From Eucommia ulmoides (taxonomy: Eukaryota > Streptophyta > Magnoliopsida > Garryales > Eucommiaceae): a DNA stretch of 64,000 bases. A program made the translations under genes and the position numbers. How positions within the stretch are numbered: position 1 is the stretch's first letter; each line of letters begins with the position of its first letter. This document shows, piece after piece, positions 1 through 12,339 of the stretch. A model generated the notes under the pieces. It made no database searches. It saw only the letters and a program-made list of their open reading frames with translations, and had not been told where the DNA came from. The stretch is from assembly GCA_016647705.1 (NCBI GenBank), contig CM028328.1, positions 48,974,647 through 49,038,646 of the forward strand. The letters are read 5' to 3'.

Positions 1-535
1 ACATTTGTAGTGCCGGTGTTAGAATACAACATTTTGTGTTATCGAAGTATAGTAACTCATAAATGTAATATACAGTACCTCAAGTTAAAAGATCACAAAT
101 ATAATCATATATCGAACACCCAATTTTAACATCGAGAAAAGTTACAATGTAGGATATCAAGGATGATTACATTCGGTCCCTTACTACACTAATAAGTTCT
201 CATGTGGTTATTTCTACTATCTCATACTAATGGTTTGAGATTCACCATTCTCGTACGAGAAAAAGACCCCAATAAGTTGATCTTTGTTGAAGAGTAGTTT
301 CAACAATCTGATACCAACTATGAACAATTCAGAATACAAGTTACTAAATGTCTTTGGTTTCTATCTTTTAATCACATTAGATAGCTAAGATATTTTACTT
401 TATATTCAGGGTCTACAACAACATTGATATAATTAGACAATAATATCAAAATACATTTGATTATTTATTTACTGTAGATTATTATTGGAAACAAATTAAC
501 CTAAGATTGTATATAGGGCTTATCTCTAAGAAATC
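1..535 (-). repeat. Ty1/copia LTR (family W), copy A, truncated by the window edge
   Basis: This is the 3' LTR of a decayed copia element read on the minus strand. It matches the LTR copies at 12340-13847, 25172-28584 and 31228-31688. Shared blocks include the run around 60-170 (ATGTAATAT, CTCAAGT, TGTAGGATATCAAGGAT) and the end block with GGGCTTAT near 515. A purine-rich tract follows immediately (minus-strand complement of CTCCCACAAGC at about 535-547), as expected just outside a 3' LTR. Many substitutions separate it from the other copies, so it is old. Confidence 0.6.
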
Positions 536-547
536 TCCCACAAGCAC

Positions 548-1950
548 TACAGCCAATTTGGTGAAGTATTTAATATTTCATTCAGCTAACTACTATAAAG
601 TTAGGGTCTTAGTGGATTGATCTATCCCATTGTATGCTGAGTATGCTATCTAAACAGATATATTGACTTTCAATGATTACAAGAAAGTACTATTCTTAGT
701 GTTTGTATATTAAGGAGATCATGGTTTCATGGCCCGAGCTATATCCACATTGTTGCTACAACGTTGACTCACTCGTTAGAACCAAGTTCATCAAATGAAT
801 TTCCAAATCCTTAGACCTTCATTAACTATATTTGATGTGACTATGAACTTAGCCTCCATAGTAGAATCTTAGGTTTTTATCTGATCCATAACTTCTCCCT
901 ATCAAGATAAATGTATAGCCTAAAAAAAGACTAACAATTATTCACATCAAATTTAGAAATTAGATTCTGCGAATATATTAATTTGTTGGTCTTATTCTCC
1001 ATATTCCATAAATCTATTCTTGGTTCTTCCAAAGTACTTTATGATATATCTCTAAACCATTCAATATTCTCAGCCTGAATGAAATCGATATCTGTTTGTC
1101 AAGCTAACAATGTGTCTGGTATCAATTCTTGTACATAGCACATAATACATGAGACTTCCAATTGTTAAAACATATGGAATCCCACTCATCGTATTTCTCT
1201 TAACTAGAGTCATTTGGACTTAAGCCATTAAGAGACAAATCCCGTTATGGACTGGTAGAGGTCCTCATTATTAATCTATTATGCTGAACTATGTACTGAT
1301 ATTTGAAAATCGAAGTATCATTCTCAATAGACATTTATAGACCTTTATGCGTAGTATTAAGGAAGCCCTTTCCCAAATCTTGAATGAGAATCATTATTAA
1401 AAATTATTCTATAACCAGAGATAACATTCCATAGTTGGAGTGTTTTTGCTTATCCATCCTATTATTGTTCACATTTGGATAATTTCTCGTTTTTAACATA
1501 GTCAAAAAAAATTGATTGCCATATCAAAAATGAATGTTCCAGATTTGGAAAAGTTTGTACTAGTTCGTAAATGAACATTTGCAATTTTCACACTTCTTGA
1601 CTTTCGTCAATCATTATGAAGTCCTCTAGCTAATTAATGTAAGTAGCGTATACAATGTTGCCATTGAGATTTCTACCTTAATTTGCTAGATTTCATAATC
1701 CTAAGTATGCAATAATGGCTAATAAAATCTTGATGGTCCTTAGCATGTTTATTGGTGTAAAGGTTCTATATAGTATCAATTTCTTGACACTGTAACACCA
1801 TATCATCATTAGTATCTCTTTGCATTTGTTTACCTTACCATCTAAGTCTAATCTCGGTTAGTTGTACATATTATCCATCTATGATTTTATACTCATTTTC
1901 TCATTATGATATCCAACATCATCCTCTTTGTAACTGATAAATCAGTTATC
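548..1950 (-). pseudogene. Decayed Ty1/copia RNase H and reverse transcriptase
   Basis: No long frame survives. The minus strand in shifting frames still reads as copia pol. RNase H pieces lie near 660-950 (IARAMKP, then DSTMEAKF). The RT-RH connection lies near 1085-1195 (IGSLMYYVLCTR, matching the usual GSLMYA-LCTRPD). RT fingers/palm lie near 1640-1760 (INMLRTIKILLAIIAY, matching the usual SIRILLAIAA). The order RT then RH on the minus strand, followed by a purine tract and LTR, is correct for copia. Frameshifts and stops are frequent. This is a dead element. Confidence 0.65.
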
Positions 1951-4300
1951 TCTCACTTGAATAACTCTCGATCATCTTGATTGATATATCTAATAAACTT
2001 ATTAGATGACATGGATATCCTACTATCCATGCAAAGAATTTGTGTACTAGGTGTATTTACTATAAAAGATTCTTGAGAAACTCTATTGTTGGTTTGTACA
2101 GTGTCCAACACATTAATACCAAATACTTTGAGAAACTATTTCTCTAGAATATAGCATTTTCGTAAATAATTTTTGTTTACTTGAATGATAGAAGTGGTGT
2201 TCCACAGTTTCTATAGATACATTTTAAACCTACAATTATGAGTTCTCGATTCCAACTTGTCGGTAATGAATTTGACCATCCTAATCTCAACAACTTGAGA
2301 CTTTGCTTCCGCCTACACTATATCCTATACAGTTCTCTGGTACAGAACTAGAAGAAACCTTATTAAGTAATCTACATTCAAAGAGAGCAGTTTTAAAAAT
2401 GGAAGAATTAATGTGACCAATTATTTATCTGACCGTATCTTAATAGGGTCCAATATTCACCTTTTACCGCCCAATTATGATTTATCAAGAGGAGCCTACT
2501 GAAAAGTATATGGTAATTATTAAATGATCCTAAAATGGATAGATATTTGTCTTCTTGATCTAATCATAGAGTCTTAATACTTTTCAATTTATTTTTCCAT
2601 TCCAATTTTGAAATCTTTAGATTCCTTTAAGTATTCAAAATTGCATCTTAAATGGAACACCGATCCTAGGCTAGAGTAAGGGTTGTGAAATATAAAAAAC
2701 ATCCTGAGCTTCCAAAGTCTATGGGCCCACACACAACAATACCAAGCATACTTTAGGTTCATTTCTTGGTTAATTATACTTTGTAACATTCTTTCCAAAA
2801 GTATGTCCTTGGAAATCGGGTACTTCTAAAGTTTCCCTTTCAATGCTCAATTTTTATGTAGTAAAAGCACTTTCCTTTCTCGTATTTCTTTATTTTATTG
2901 ATCTAGTAACCTTTCAACTCTTGGAAGAACGCTTTCTTCTCTTACTTCTTCTTGGAGGAAGAAATCTCATTCCAAACGAGAAACAATCACTCTGATTTTT
3001 TCAAGATCTTATGGTTATCTTTAACAATTTTACAAGTGCAAGAAGAATGACTTCTAAATTGTTATGTCAAAATTATATTGAAAATGAGTCTAGTATTTCT
3101 GTAGAAATTAATCCACAATCAGTTTTGGGGTTCAAAGGGATCTTGAATCTTTTATGTCTTATATATGGCCAATCATTTGGGGCGAAGCGCACCGACAGAT
3201 GGTCCTACCGCCATTCTGCCTAAAGGAACTTGTTTTTTGAGGTATTGTATCTTTTAGTGCAATTATACTGGCAATATAGAGATTCCAGGCGTTCATTATC
3301 GCAAATGTGGTCAACAAACTTTCCTACTATATCTAGAACTCGTTGGTTGATGTTATCTAATAACATTAAGCCTATTTTTAATCCTTATATTGCTATCAAA
3401 TAGTAACATATTTCTATTCAGTGTTTGTTTCATGCGACAACTAGATCATTCAAAACTTAGTCTAACTTTTCAGAAGTTAAAGTGTTTAATTTCAAAAATT
3501 AATCCGAGAACTAGGTCTTGGTTAAATAATTTTTCAAAGACCATTAATAAGTGGTTTAGTTCATAAATATCTATCTGAAGAAGTATAACCAATGAATAAA
3601 AATGACAATAAAAAGTATTGTACATTTAATTTAGATAAAAGGTCTTTTATGAATCTAAATGTACTCCCACTAAAATTTTTGAATTTCACATTCCTCTAGA
3701 AAAATGAATACATTCTAAATATCCCTAGTGGGGAATTAGATAATCCCAACATTATCAGTGGGATCTTCTGCATATTAGCCTACCGAACCTTCGAGGATAA
3801 GTAACTTTTACTACTCGCCTTTTGTGCGAAATCCAATTCATATTTGGTCTCTAATTTGATCATATCTCACATATTTAACATATTGCTATATCTACGTAGT
3901 TAATTTATACTCACCCAACATGGTCCCAACTAGTTCTAACGAGCCCCCCAAATGTTCAACACATTGAAGCTCATTAGTCTACTATTTACATGTTATCAAT
4001 AAAGATAAGTTCATCGAGAGTTTGATTTCTAGAATACAGTCTCATATCTTTAGCATATTGACTGACTTTAGGCTTATGGAACTCTAATTTGAACAAATTT
4101 TCTTGTGGAAGACCACAATGACACATATCTCTTATTCTCACGTTACAACTTAATATTAGTTAAGAGTGATTTTTATTGAGATCTCATTGTTGATCTTATT
4201 TTGTTTGTTTACCATACATCGCATACATATTTCAAAATAAATAAATGTCCCATGCACGCAATACTAATTGGGTTAAAAAATAAAGTAACATAAATAATTG
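1951..4300 (-). other. Degenerate sequence, probably the rest of the copia element
   Basis: This 2.3-kb AT-rich stretch follows the RT remnant in the position where copia integrase, protease and gag would lie. I can match no catalytic motif with confidence. The open frames here (2589-2798 minus, 3011-3223 plus) have no recognisable domain and look like chance openings. I see no gene in it. Confidence 0.35.
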
Positions 4301-4539
4301 TCATATATATACAAATTAATGGATTAGGATGATTAGATGCTTGCCGTTTGAGTTGACTTGAGTGACTGGGCCAAATCTACGTCAAATTAAGTTTAAATTA
4401 ATTATTTAGCCAAATTTGACACATCTCATGGATCTCCTTCTTAAGCCTCCCACGTCCTTGCCTCTATCTCTCCATTCTCTTGATTGGGTTCCTTCATTTC
4501 GCTATCATCGTTGGGCTTGCTCTTCATTTTCTTAAAATT

Positions 4540-5614
4540 TTACATATAAAAATTATAATAATAGGAAGAAGGCAAGTAGGCTTTGTTAAGATCGGTGAAG
4601 CTAACGCACATGTGCCATTTCTTAGTCTTTTTCTTTAGCGAGATTATGTTGGCCAGCCAGAGAGAAAAACTAATTTCTTCGATGGTCTCCACATCGTGTA
4701 ACATCCGTGTTTCTTCTTCGATCATAGCCTAGGTTTCAGGTCCAAATTTTATTTTATTTTGCTGTACCGGGGGGTTAGGTAGGGTTGGTGGGCAACCGAT
4801 CCATTGAGGCGCCTAGGTCTATACTTGGAAAATCCTTTGTGACCAGGCAAACACATTGTAGTTGGCCTTAAAAAGGTCGATTAACTTCTCCTTTTTGACA
4901 TTCAGGAAATGCTGACATGATCTGGATGGTGTGGTTCAGCTTAGTCGGATGCACTTAAACATCATCTAACTCTTTGTCCAGTTGGGGGTATGGTTGTCTC
5001 AACTGCTGAACCCGAGGATCTATAATCTCCCCTTTGTTGGGGCGCTAGGTCATATCTCTGGGCAAAGAGTCTTTGTCAGCCTCTTCGTTCTTTAATTGCT
5101 ATTTTGGTATCTCCATTTTAGTTATAAAGTATTCCTGCACCACCTTCTGATTGCCTCGTCCTTCACCAACTTCATTATTGGTTGGGAACTTTAGCATTAG
5201 ATCATACATCGAGGTTATAGATTCAATGCGTTCAAGAAAGATCTCCTGATGATAGCATTGTACATTGACGGGCAATTTATTATCATGAACTGTACATTGA
5301 CCATTGAGTGCTTCGGTGTATCCCTACCGTAAACTGAAAAGGTGATCCAATCGAGCAGTTTTATCGTCTCTTCCCAAAGTCGACCAAGAAAGTGATCATT
5401 AGCTTCAATTGATTGTGGTTAATTCCCATCTTGCTGAATATGCCTAAGTAGATGATTTCTACTAAGTTGCCACTGTCGACTAGTACTCATCCCACATTGT
5501 AGTTCATGATCTGTAGTGTAACTTCCAAAGTATCTTCATGGGGTGTATGAATCTAGCGCAGATCCTCATCGGTGAAGGCGATTGCTTCCCTCTCGGTGAT
5601 GGACCATTTAGACT
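4540..5614 (-). pseudogene. Ty3/gypsy protease and N-terminal reverse transcriptase, broken
   Basis: Minus-strand reading near 5560-5440 gives TLEVTLQIMNYNVG followed by VLVDSGNLVEIIYLGIF, a retropepsin active-site region with DSG. Near 5290-5180 come further protease-end matches (MLKFPTNNEVGE). At 4725-4540 the RT opens with MIEEETRML, then SLWLANIISLKKK and WHMCVSFTDLNKAY, matching the family pattern WLANVV-VKKKNGKWRMCVDFTDLNKA. Several stops and frameshifts interrupt the reading. RT catalytic residues are beyond the truncation. The protein cannot be functional. Confidence 0.7.
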
Positions 5615-7357
5615 CCTGGTGGTGGCCGCAATTCATGCGCTGCCACTTTTATCGCAAGCGTATGGATCAAGTTTTAGTATAATGGATCTTTCGGTCGGGT
5701 ATCGTATCCACAGCGATTGATTGAGATTACTATCGAGTACCGCGATTGTCGTAACCCGACTTTATCTAGGCGACAAAAATAGAATTTAAAATTAAATACT
5801 AATACTAAAATACTACTTTAACTATACTAATTACTAATAAGATATAGTTATGTGATGGATTATTTAGGGATTAACTTTATTTACTTAAACGCATTTGATT
5901 TCGTTTAGTTTACAATAATGGTGTTCGACCTATTTGACAATCTCGATATCTAAAACTCCTTCTCCATTTCTCCCGAGTGTAAGATGGGGCATATAACGCA
6001 ACTTCGTGTCAATGAAGAAGTCTCCCTCAACGTCTTAATGATCCTCGGTTGCGTGAGTCTTGCCCCAACCTCATTGATTGCACACAAAACATCAGTTCGT
6101 AAACTCCCTCGCCACCTCGCCCGAGTGTAAGATGAGGGATATAACGTGACTTTGTGTCAATGAAGAAGTCACCCTTAACGTCTTAACGAGTCTAGGTCAC
6201 ATGAGTCTCGCTCCAATGTCATTGATTTCATGCGTTGTGTTTACCCTATCGACAATCTCAGTTCTAAAACTCCACCACCACCTGTCCTGAGTGTAAGACG
6301 AGGGAATACATGATTTCGAGTCAACGAAGAAGTCTCCCTCAACTTCTTAATGACTCTAGGTTATATGAGTCTCGCCCCAACGTCATAGATTGTCCACAAT
6401 CTTAACCCCGACCGAGTTATTGGATCATGGTGTTTGTTTATTCTAGTCCGAATTTGGGATTTGTCAAACCCCGTATTCTCCCTTTATCATTCTAAGTATA
6501 ATAAACAAACTATATGATAAACACACTCAAAGCAGCGAAGAACAATCATCAAGAAACACAATTCAACCAAAAGTACGTTTTTATAAACAATATTAATCCC
6601 ATACATAATCCACGTTTAACCTAAGTCCATAGCCGTTTATACAATTCAAACTAGGCTAAACATGTTCAAACATATATTGAATACAATAAATAAAAGGAAA
6701 AACGGACGAACTTAGCCGATATCTGAAGATTAGCCGCTAAAACCGTCCACCGAACGATTCTCCTTTTCCGCATGTTGATCTTCTCCTTCGAATATGTTTT
6801 AGCACTCCCTATACTCTCTCTATATACTAACCTAAGCCTTAAGGGCTCTAATGGCCGAGGTCTTCCAAAGGAGAGCGGAGAAAAGGGGTATATATAGACA
6901 AACTATCTAAAATAAATATCTAACACTGCGTAGAGGTCACCGCCGCAACCGTTGGATTCACCGCCACGGCGGTGGAGTATGTCGGTTAAAGGATCGCCTA
7001 GGCGATGGAGAAGAGGGTGGATTAGGAAAAGTTTATGCTGGTTCACCGCCGTGGCCGTGGATCTCAGCGCCGCGGTGGTGGACGTTCAGCAAGAAATCAA
7101 CTCTCTGCATCTTCACCGTCGTGGTGGTGATCTGGACACTGCGACGATGGGCTTGTTTGCAGAATCTTGCTGCCTTGCTCATTTTTTCACTGTTCTTGAT
7201 ACGATTTGATCGTTTGTGCTCAAATATCATACCTTTTCACCCCACGCACGTGTTTTAATACAAAAAGAATAAAAACATATAAAAATAACTATAAAACTAC
7301 TCTAAAACTAACAAAACCGGTTTGAAAGTACGTAGGTAGATCACACCTATCACCTGG
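5615..7357 (-). repeat. Solo LTR of Athila-like family Y, with 5-bp target duplication CCTGG
   Basis: The LTR proper runs 5620-7352 (1733 bp), beginning TGGTGGCCGC and ending ACACCTATCA on the plus strand. Identical flanks CCTGG stand at 5615-5619 and 7353-7357, so this is a solo LTR left by LTR-LTR recombination inside the Tat-like element. The sense strand is minus (TGATAGGTG start), judged from the polypurine tract beside related copies. It contains three tandem copies of a roughly 200-bp unit (about 5930-6400) and GC-rich palindromes with GCCGCGGC or CCTAGG cores (6940-7140). A TATA-like TATATATA lies near 6890. Confidence 0.9.
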
Positions 7358-9161
7358 AATACATAGTCTTCCGCTCGGCGTTTGCCACTCTAGGCATGCA
7401 TCTTATGTTTTGATTTAACGTTCCTCCCGAGGTCAATCCACCATTTATTGTGTGTATGTCCCCTCGGACTTTAGGCCTCTCTTTTTCCTATTTAGAAATT
7501 TGTTCATCTTGATTTCTTTCTGTGGTGAATCTTTTTAAGTGGCCTCTCCTTATGAACTGCTTAATCTTGTTGTCAAGATTATATAAGCTATATGTTGTAT
7601 GGTCGTGGTCCCGGTAGAAATCACACAATATGTTAGAGTTTGCTTCTTTTCCTCGATTCTTCAAGGGTTGAGGCCACTTGACAAGATTTTTTTTTTTTTG
7701 TCTCATATCTCCATCAAGATGGTCCCTAATGAGGCGTTGAGTGGCATAAAGTTTGTAAAGCACAGGGAAGATCCGTTCTTCCATGACTTATTGTCTGCCT
7801 TGTTCCTCATCTTTTTTGGCCAAGAGTTGTCTTAAGTGGATTTGTTGTAGCTTGACTCCTTGATTTGTTTTTTAATCTTTTGAAGTCTTCTTCTTGCTTA
7901 GCTCGGGCCTGTTATATGTTCTCTGCCATGATGAACTTGATAGTCAGCATGAGTGACAGGTAAAGTCTTTGGTTGGGCTCGGGCCATGTCGTATAGGAAC
8001 TAGCCTTTTCTTACCCTGGCCGTTAGGGTCGCTATGGCCATCCCATCATTCAACTCTTCAAATTGATCGTACTCATGACGGAACCTCTCCAAGAAAACTT
8101 CCAACCTTTAGTCTCTCATTTGCCTTGTCGACATGGGATGTAATAAAATTTTGGCACACCGCTTGTGAATTATGAACCTGCGTGCAAAATCAAGGCCAAA
8201 AGACTTGAATGAATCAAATCCTAGCTTCATTGCTTTTAACACTTCGTGGCAGTTCCGGCCAGAGTCACTTGGAATGCTTGACATTTGGTTAAATCTGATG
8301 CCCTTTGTAGGTCCATTAGCGCGTGATAAGTGTCTAAATGCTCCACCTTGCCCTGATCCTTTTCAATTTATAATGGGAGTTTAAAATTTGTTGGGACCTT
8401 CTCCCATAACACTTGAGCAGTGAATGGTGAGGTGTTTCTCTTCATGATCTTGTAGATGTTGGGTTTCCTCTTTATGATCTGTTCTATTTTCTTGTTAATA
8501 GCGTTGACTTACTCTCGAAGGTTCATGTCTATCTGTTGATCGTGGTTGCTGCATCGGTCTCTAATCTGTGTTATTAAAGAATATTCCATGGAGAATGGGG
8601 GGTCTTCTTAGGATGCCCCAGAGTCTTGCCCCGTCGATGATCCAGGTGCGTCTCGTTTGGCAGAATGGGCATCCCACTTCTTCTTTCCCCTGTCTGGGTA
8701 GATGATACACAGGGCCCGAGTCATGAATGCACGCTAAGTGCTCTATTGGGTGGTGGGACTTTAGGATCTCGCCGACTATCGTGGCTTTCCTAACTAAGCT
8801 CGTCTATTTCCATTCGTATTATGTCCAGTTCTCGTCAGAGATAGTGTTGTTCCCTCTGATGATTTTATTTTTCTTGGCATTACTTCCGTCGTGGTCTTTT
8901 CCTTTCATAGAAAATTTCATACGCCTCACTGCATGGTGGTACATACTCTTGCGGGACAAGTGGCGGCAGTGGCAGCTGCCCTTCGCCTACCAGTCCAGCA
9001 AAATGTTGGACATTTTGAAAGCGATCACGTATCTCTCTCATTAATTGCATGAGGATCGAAGGAAACTCCTTGGATAGGATAGCTTTATGATCAGCCATGT
9101 CGAGCGGCTGTTGATCCCCTTCTTGATTGTTGGTCATTATCCCAGATCTTAAATTATCCAT
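7358..9161 (-). pseudogene. Ty3/gypsy Tat-like gag polyprotein, broken
   Basis: The minus strand encodes gag in pieces. The N-terminal piece is 9161-8880 (93 codons, MDNLRSGIMTNNQ start). The capsid-like middle is at 8400-7960, where VPTNFKLPL, then HLDTYHALMDLQRASD, and later FLERFRHEYDQFEELNDG and MAIATLTARVRKG match plant gypsy Retrotrans_gag patterns. The C-terminal piece is 7784-7488, with CDFYRDHDHTTYS followed by IKQFIRRGHLKRF, the usual C-x2-HRDHGHTTEDC / LIRRGHLRRF region. Stops and frameshifts separate the pieces. This protein would have formed the virus-like particle; it is now inactive. Confidence 0.7.
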
Positions 9162-9194
9162 AAACGTGTACTAAAAAATATGATAAAGACAATC

Positions 9195-9222
9195 AATTGT
9201 TTTCCTTAGACGACGCTAATCT
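9195..9222 (-). other. Primer-binding-site-like sequence of the Tat-like element
   Basis: On the minus strand a stretch beginning ATTAGCGTCGTCTAAGG resembles the known Tat/Ogre-type PBS (TGGCGCCGTCTGTGGG) with several changes. It lies between the LTR remnant and the gag start, the correct place. The assignment rests on position and partial similarity. Confidence 0.45.
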
Positions 9223-9569
9223 GATGAGGGTAGACACTACCTTATTAAATATGGTACTTCAAGATCAAGTATGAGATACTCTTCCTAGCTCAGATTCTTT
9301 TCCAGCTTGGGTTCTTGCAAAATAATGCATCACGAAGGAGTCTGTCGGTGTTGCACCGTCGGTGTGAGAATCAATTTATTTGTTCTAGTAGATTTTGGCA
9401 AAGTATTGGCTAGGGGATGAGTTTATGTGAATGCACGTATCTGTTTCGGCCCACCTCCTCGTTAACGTGGCAAGCTTAGTGGAGTGATGGACCATTATTA
9501 AAGAGTAGTAACAATTGTTTCCTTAGTGAGAAGGAAGCGTTACTACTGCCTATTGTATGTCGAAGCGTT
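9223..9569 (-). repeat. 5' LTR remnant of the Tat-like element
   Basis: This stretch lies upstream of the PBS-like sequence on the minus strand and downstream of the next element boundary. It has no reading frame of note. I infer it is LTR sequence from its position; no second copy is in the window to confirm this. Confidence 0.4.
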
Positions 9570-11028
9570 TGTTACGCGCTCGCGTATTGACTACTCGCAA
9601 GTGCATGAGATCCAATTTTAATATAGTGGATTTTTAAGATCGGATATCGTTCCCACAGGGACGGTGAGAATAATTGAATATCGCAATTTGCATAGTCTCT
9701 TATTATCCAAACGGTTCAAGAAATGTTTAAATTAAACTAATTAAAACTACCTTAAAGTAAAATTAGTGGGTTAATCCTAACTAAGTGATTACCTAAGGAT
9801 TGATTTCGTTCACTTAATACATGTTTGATTTGGTTTTAGTTAACAATAACGGAGTTTATTGTATCCGACAATCTCGGTTCTAACACTCCTCCGCCACCTC
9901 TTCCGAGAGTAAGACGGGGGAATACGCGACTTCATGTCAACGAAGAGGTCCCTCTCAATGTCTTAACGACCGTAGGTTGCGTGAGTCTTGTCCAACGTCA
10001 TCGATTGCACACTAACTAACGCCCTCCCGGGTCATTAGATCGTAACAATGTGTTTACCCTAGTCCGAATCCGGGGTTACCTCTCCCGATTGTCAAAGCCC
10101 GTATTCTCAAATCCAACCCTAATACCTTAACCAGCATATTAAGATCGTCATAAAATGATGAACACAATCGGATTTAAACACAAACAACCGTTAAGAAAAC
10201 GTATATTCCATCAAACTAGTATTTACATAACTACATCGATCCTTAACTAATATTTATCTAATCTATCGTGATCTTGACCATATATGCAATAATACAAGAG
10301 ATATTCATCATTATTTACAATAAAATATTAAATTACAAAGAGAGAAATAAAGAGAGAAAGATCAAATCTTAAAGTTGAGTGATGTACTGTCGCCAAAGAT
10401 CGATCCGCCAATGTTTCCTCTTCTCCGAATGATGAACTCTTCTTCAAGAATGGCCAAGGATCACCTCCTAAGGTTAGGGGCATCCAACAGTGTCCAACCT
10501 TCCTATGAGGCTTTAATGGAAGTGGGAGAATGGGTATTTATAGGTGTAAGGCTTCAAAATATCTTTTTTCTGTTTGCAGAGTGACTGCTGCGGTGGTGGG
10601 AATCAACGCCGCGGCGGTGTGGATGTTGGTCAACTTTTCAAACTCTCTGATCATTCACCGCCTAGGCGGTGAGTAAGTCGGTTCAACGTTCGCCGCGGCG
10701 ATGGAGATAAGCGTCGTGGCACTGGAACAGCTTCAACTTCTTTGCACTTTCACCGCCTAGGCGGTGGGACTTATGTATTTTCAACCTTTCTGCAGTCTCA
10801 AAGTCGCGGTGGTGTCATGACCGCTGCGGCGGTAGATCTTCTGATCTTGAAACCTTGTTTCTTCATCATTTCTTCACCGTTTTCCCACTGTTTTTGCTTG
10901 TTTGCCGCTTGTTTGGATCCCTACACCTGAATTAACTAAAAACAAACTAAAACGCAATTAAATATAAATAAAACACTCGAAAACTATCAAATTTGGTTTG
11001 GAAGTAGATATGTATTTTACACCTGTTA
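9570..11028 (-). repeat. 3' LTR of an Athila-like family Y element (minus strand)
   Basis: It starts TGTTACGCGC and ends near ACACCTGTTA. It is similar over its length to the LTRs at 33990-35708 and 40023-41487. The next bases (from 11029, AATACCCCCAAACTT) are the complement of the polypurine tract found just before the 3' LTR at 40023. This fixes the sense strand as minus and makes this a 3' LTR. It carries one copy of the roughly 200-bp unit and a palindrome cluster at about 10580-10840 mixing CCTAGG and CCGCGG cores, including CACCGCCTAGGCGGTG. Confidence 0.85.
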
Positions 11029-12150
11029 AATACCCCCAAACTTAGAATTTTGCTAATTCTCGAGCAAAACACCCTAACACTAAATTAAACTAACTACATG
11101 AATTAACTAACAACTTATCTAAAATGAAAAACTTTAACAAAGAAGTATATGCATGCAAGTTCCAAATTCAATCGAGGTGACCAAGTTGGTCCTTCCTCAA
11201 CAACCCTCAATCTGATCAAGTTCGGGAAATAATACACTCCAAGTGGTGTTCTAGAATTTCAACTCTCAATATCAATAAAAACCATTCTAGATCCATTGAA
11301 ATGTGTGTGTGTGTGAGCTCAAATGTATAACTAACCAAACTCCAGATAGGATCATTCAGTAGACAAGTTCATGACTTAAACCTTAAAGGATTCAGGAAAG
11401 CCATATGCTTGACTGGGCTCGACTCTCCACTAATGTAGGTTCGGACATTCACAGAGACCAATAGGGCTTGGTTAAACTTTGGAGAATGACCAAGGGTATC
11501 ATAGGAATAGAAAACAGAAAATCGTTAAGATTGAACGATACCCGAGGCATAAACGCTTATCGCTATATCTTTCTCGTAACCCCATACATTGAAAATACAA
11601 CCCTGAACAAGAATTGAAGAACTTTGTATTCACTAGTGACAAGAAACGGAATTAAAAACTATATTCACATAGTTTTTTTTTTGGACACATAACACACCCC
11701 CAAACTTATTCGAATTTCGACAATTTTAGGAGTATACAAAAAGAATTACATAACATACCCGTAGACTTAATCGAATTTCTAAATTTTTTTAGGAGTGTGC
11801 AAAAAGGAATTTAAGAGAATGACAAGTGAATACACTAATACCAAATCAATATAAATTCATCTGAAACCCCAACTGCTCACTTCAAGCAGCATAAACTAAT
11901 GTTAACTTGATTTCACTCATTTTGAAACTTAGGATTAGCGACAATGGTTTGGAAAAATTTAATTGGATTGAGTATTGAAATGTGTTCACAATTGAAAAGT
12001 TTATCGGTTTCGACAAGGTAACGAGCGATAAATTTTTTTAGGTTAGCTTCAAAAGGTTCAAGCGAAAAAAATGAAGGCCTAAATCACGTCTCCGGAATTA
12101 CCTTACCTATAATTTTGTCTCAAGTCTACCCCAAATCAAGTTCGACGAGC
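11029..12150 (-). mobile_element. 3' non-coding internal part of a truncated Athila-like element
   Basis: This region is the reverse complement of the sequence before the 3' LTR at 40023. It shares the GCTCGAGAATTAGCAAAATTC block, the short homopolymer next to CTATGTGAATATA (here near 11665), and a block ending near 12110 that matches about 39000. In the better copy the stretch lies between the env-like ORF and the polypurine tract, and it has no coding capacity. The element stops near 12150; its env-like ORF, pol, gag and 5' LTR are missing. Confidence 0.8.
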
Positions 12151-12339
12151 TAAGCATCGCGCTACCACGACCTATAGAACCGTTATGGTAGCATGATTCT
12201 ACTATCTAGAAGAGCGTTACAACGGCAGTGCTGCCAGGAGTGTGGGGCTGCTGTTGCTGGCGTGTTGATTACCTCCCACCGACGATGTGATTTTTGCCAC
12301 GACGTCATTCCCTAGATTTCAAAATTTTTATTTTTTTAA
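12151..12339. other. Unassigned spacer
   Basis: A short GC-richer stretch (12200-12300) between the truncated Athila-like element and the copia LTR. It is perhaps a fragment of either neighbour. I see no gene or repeat boundary that I can support. Confidence 0.3.

Larger units (their letters stand above)
4531..9569 (-). mobile_element. Ty3/gypsy element, Tat-like, truncated (minus strand)
   Basis: Reading the minus strand from 9569 down gives an LTR remnant, a primer-binding-site-like sequence, gag with a zinc-knuckle region, protease, and the first part of reverse transcriptase, which is lost at about 4530. The rest of RT, RNase H, integrase and the 3' LTR are absent. The gag and protease style (DHGHTT-like knuckle, VDSG protease) and a PBS resembling the arginine-tRNA type suggest the Tat branch; that lineage call is an inference. 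A 1.73-kb solo LTR sits between gag and protease. The right side abuts another element at 9570. Confidence 0.65.

Noticed and set aside
7599..8384. Plus-strand open frames (7599-7835, 7969-8175, 8172-8384, 8727-9044)
   Set aside because: They are opposite-strand shadows of the minus-strand Tat-like gag, which gives recognisable gag motifs.
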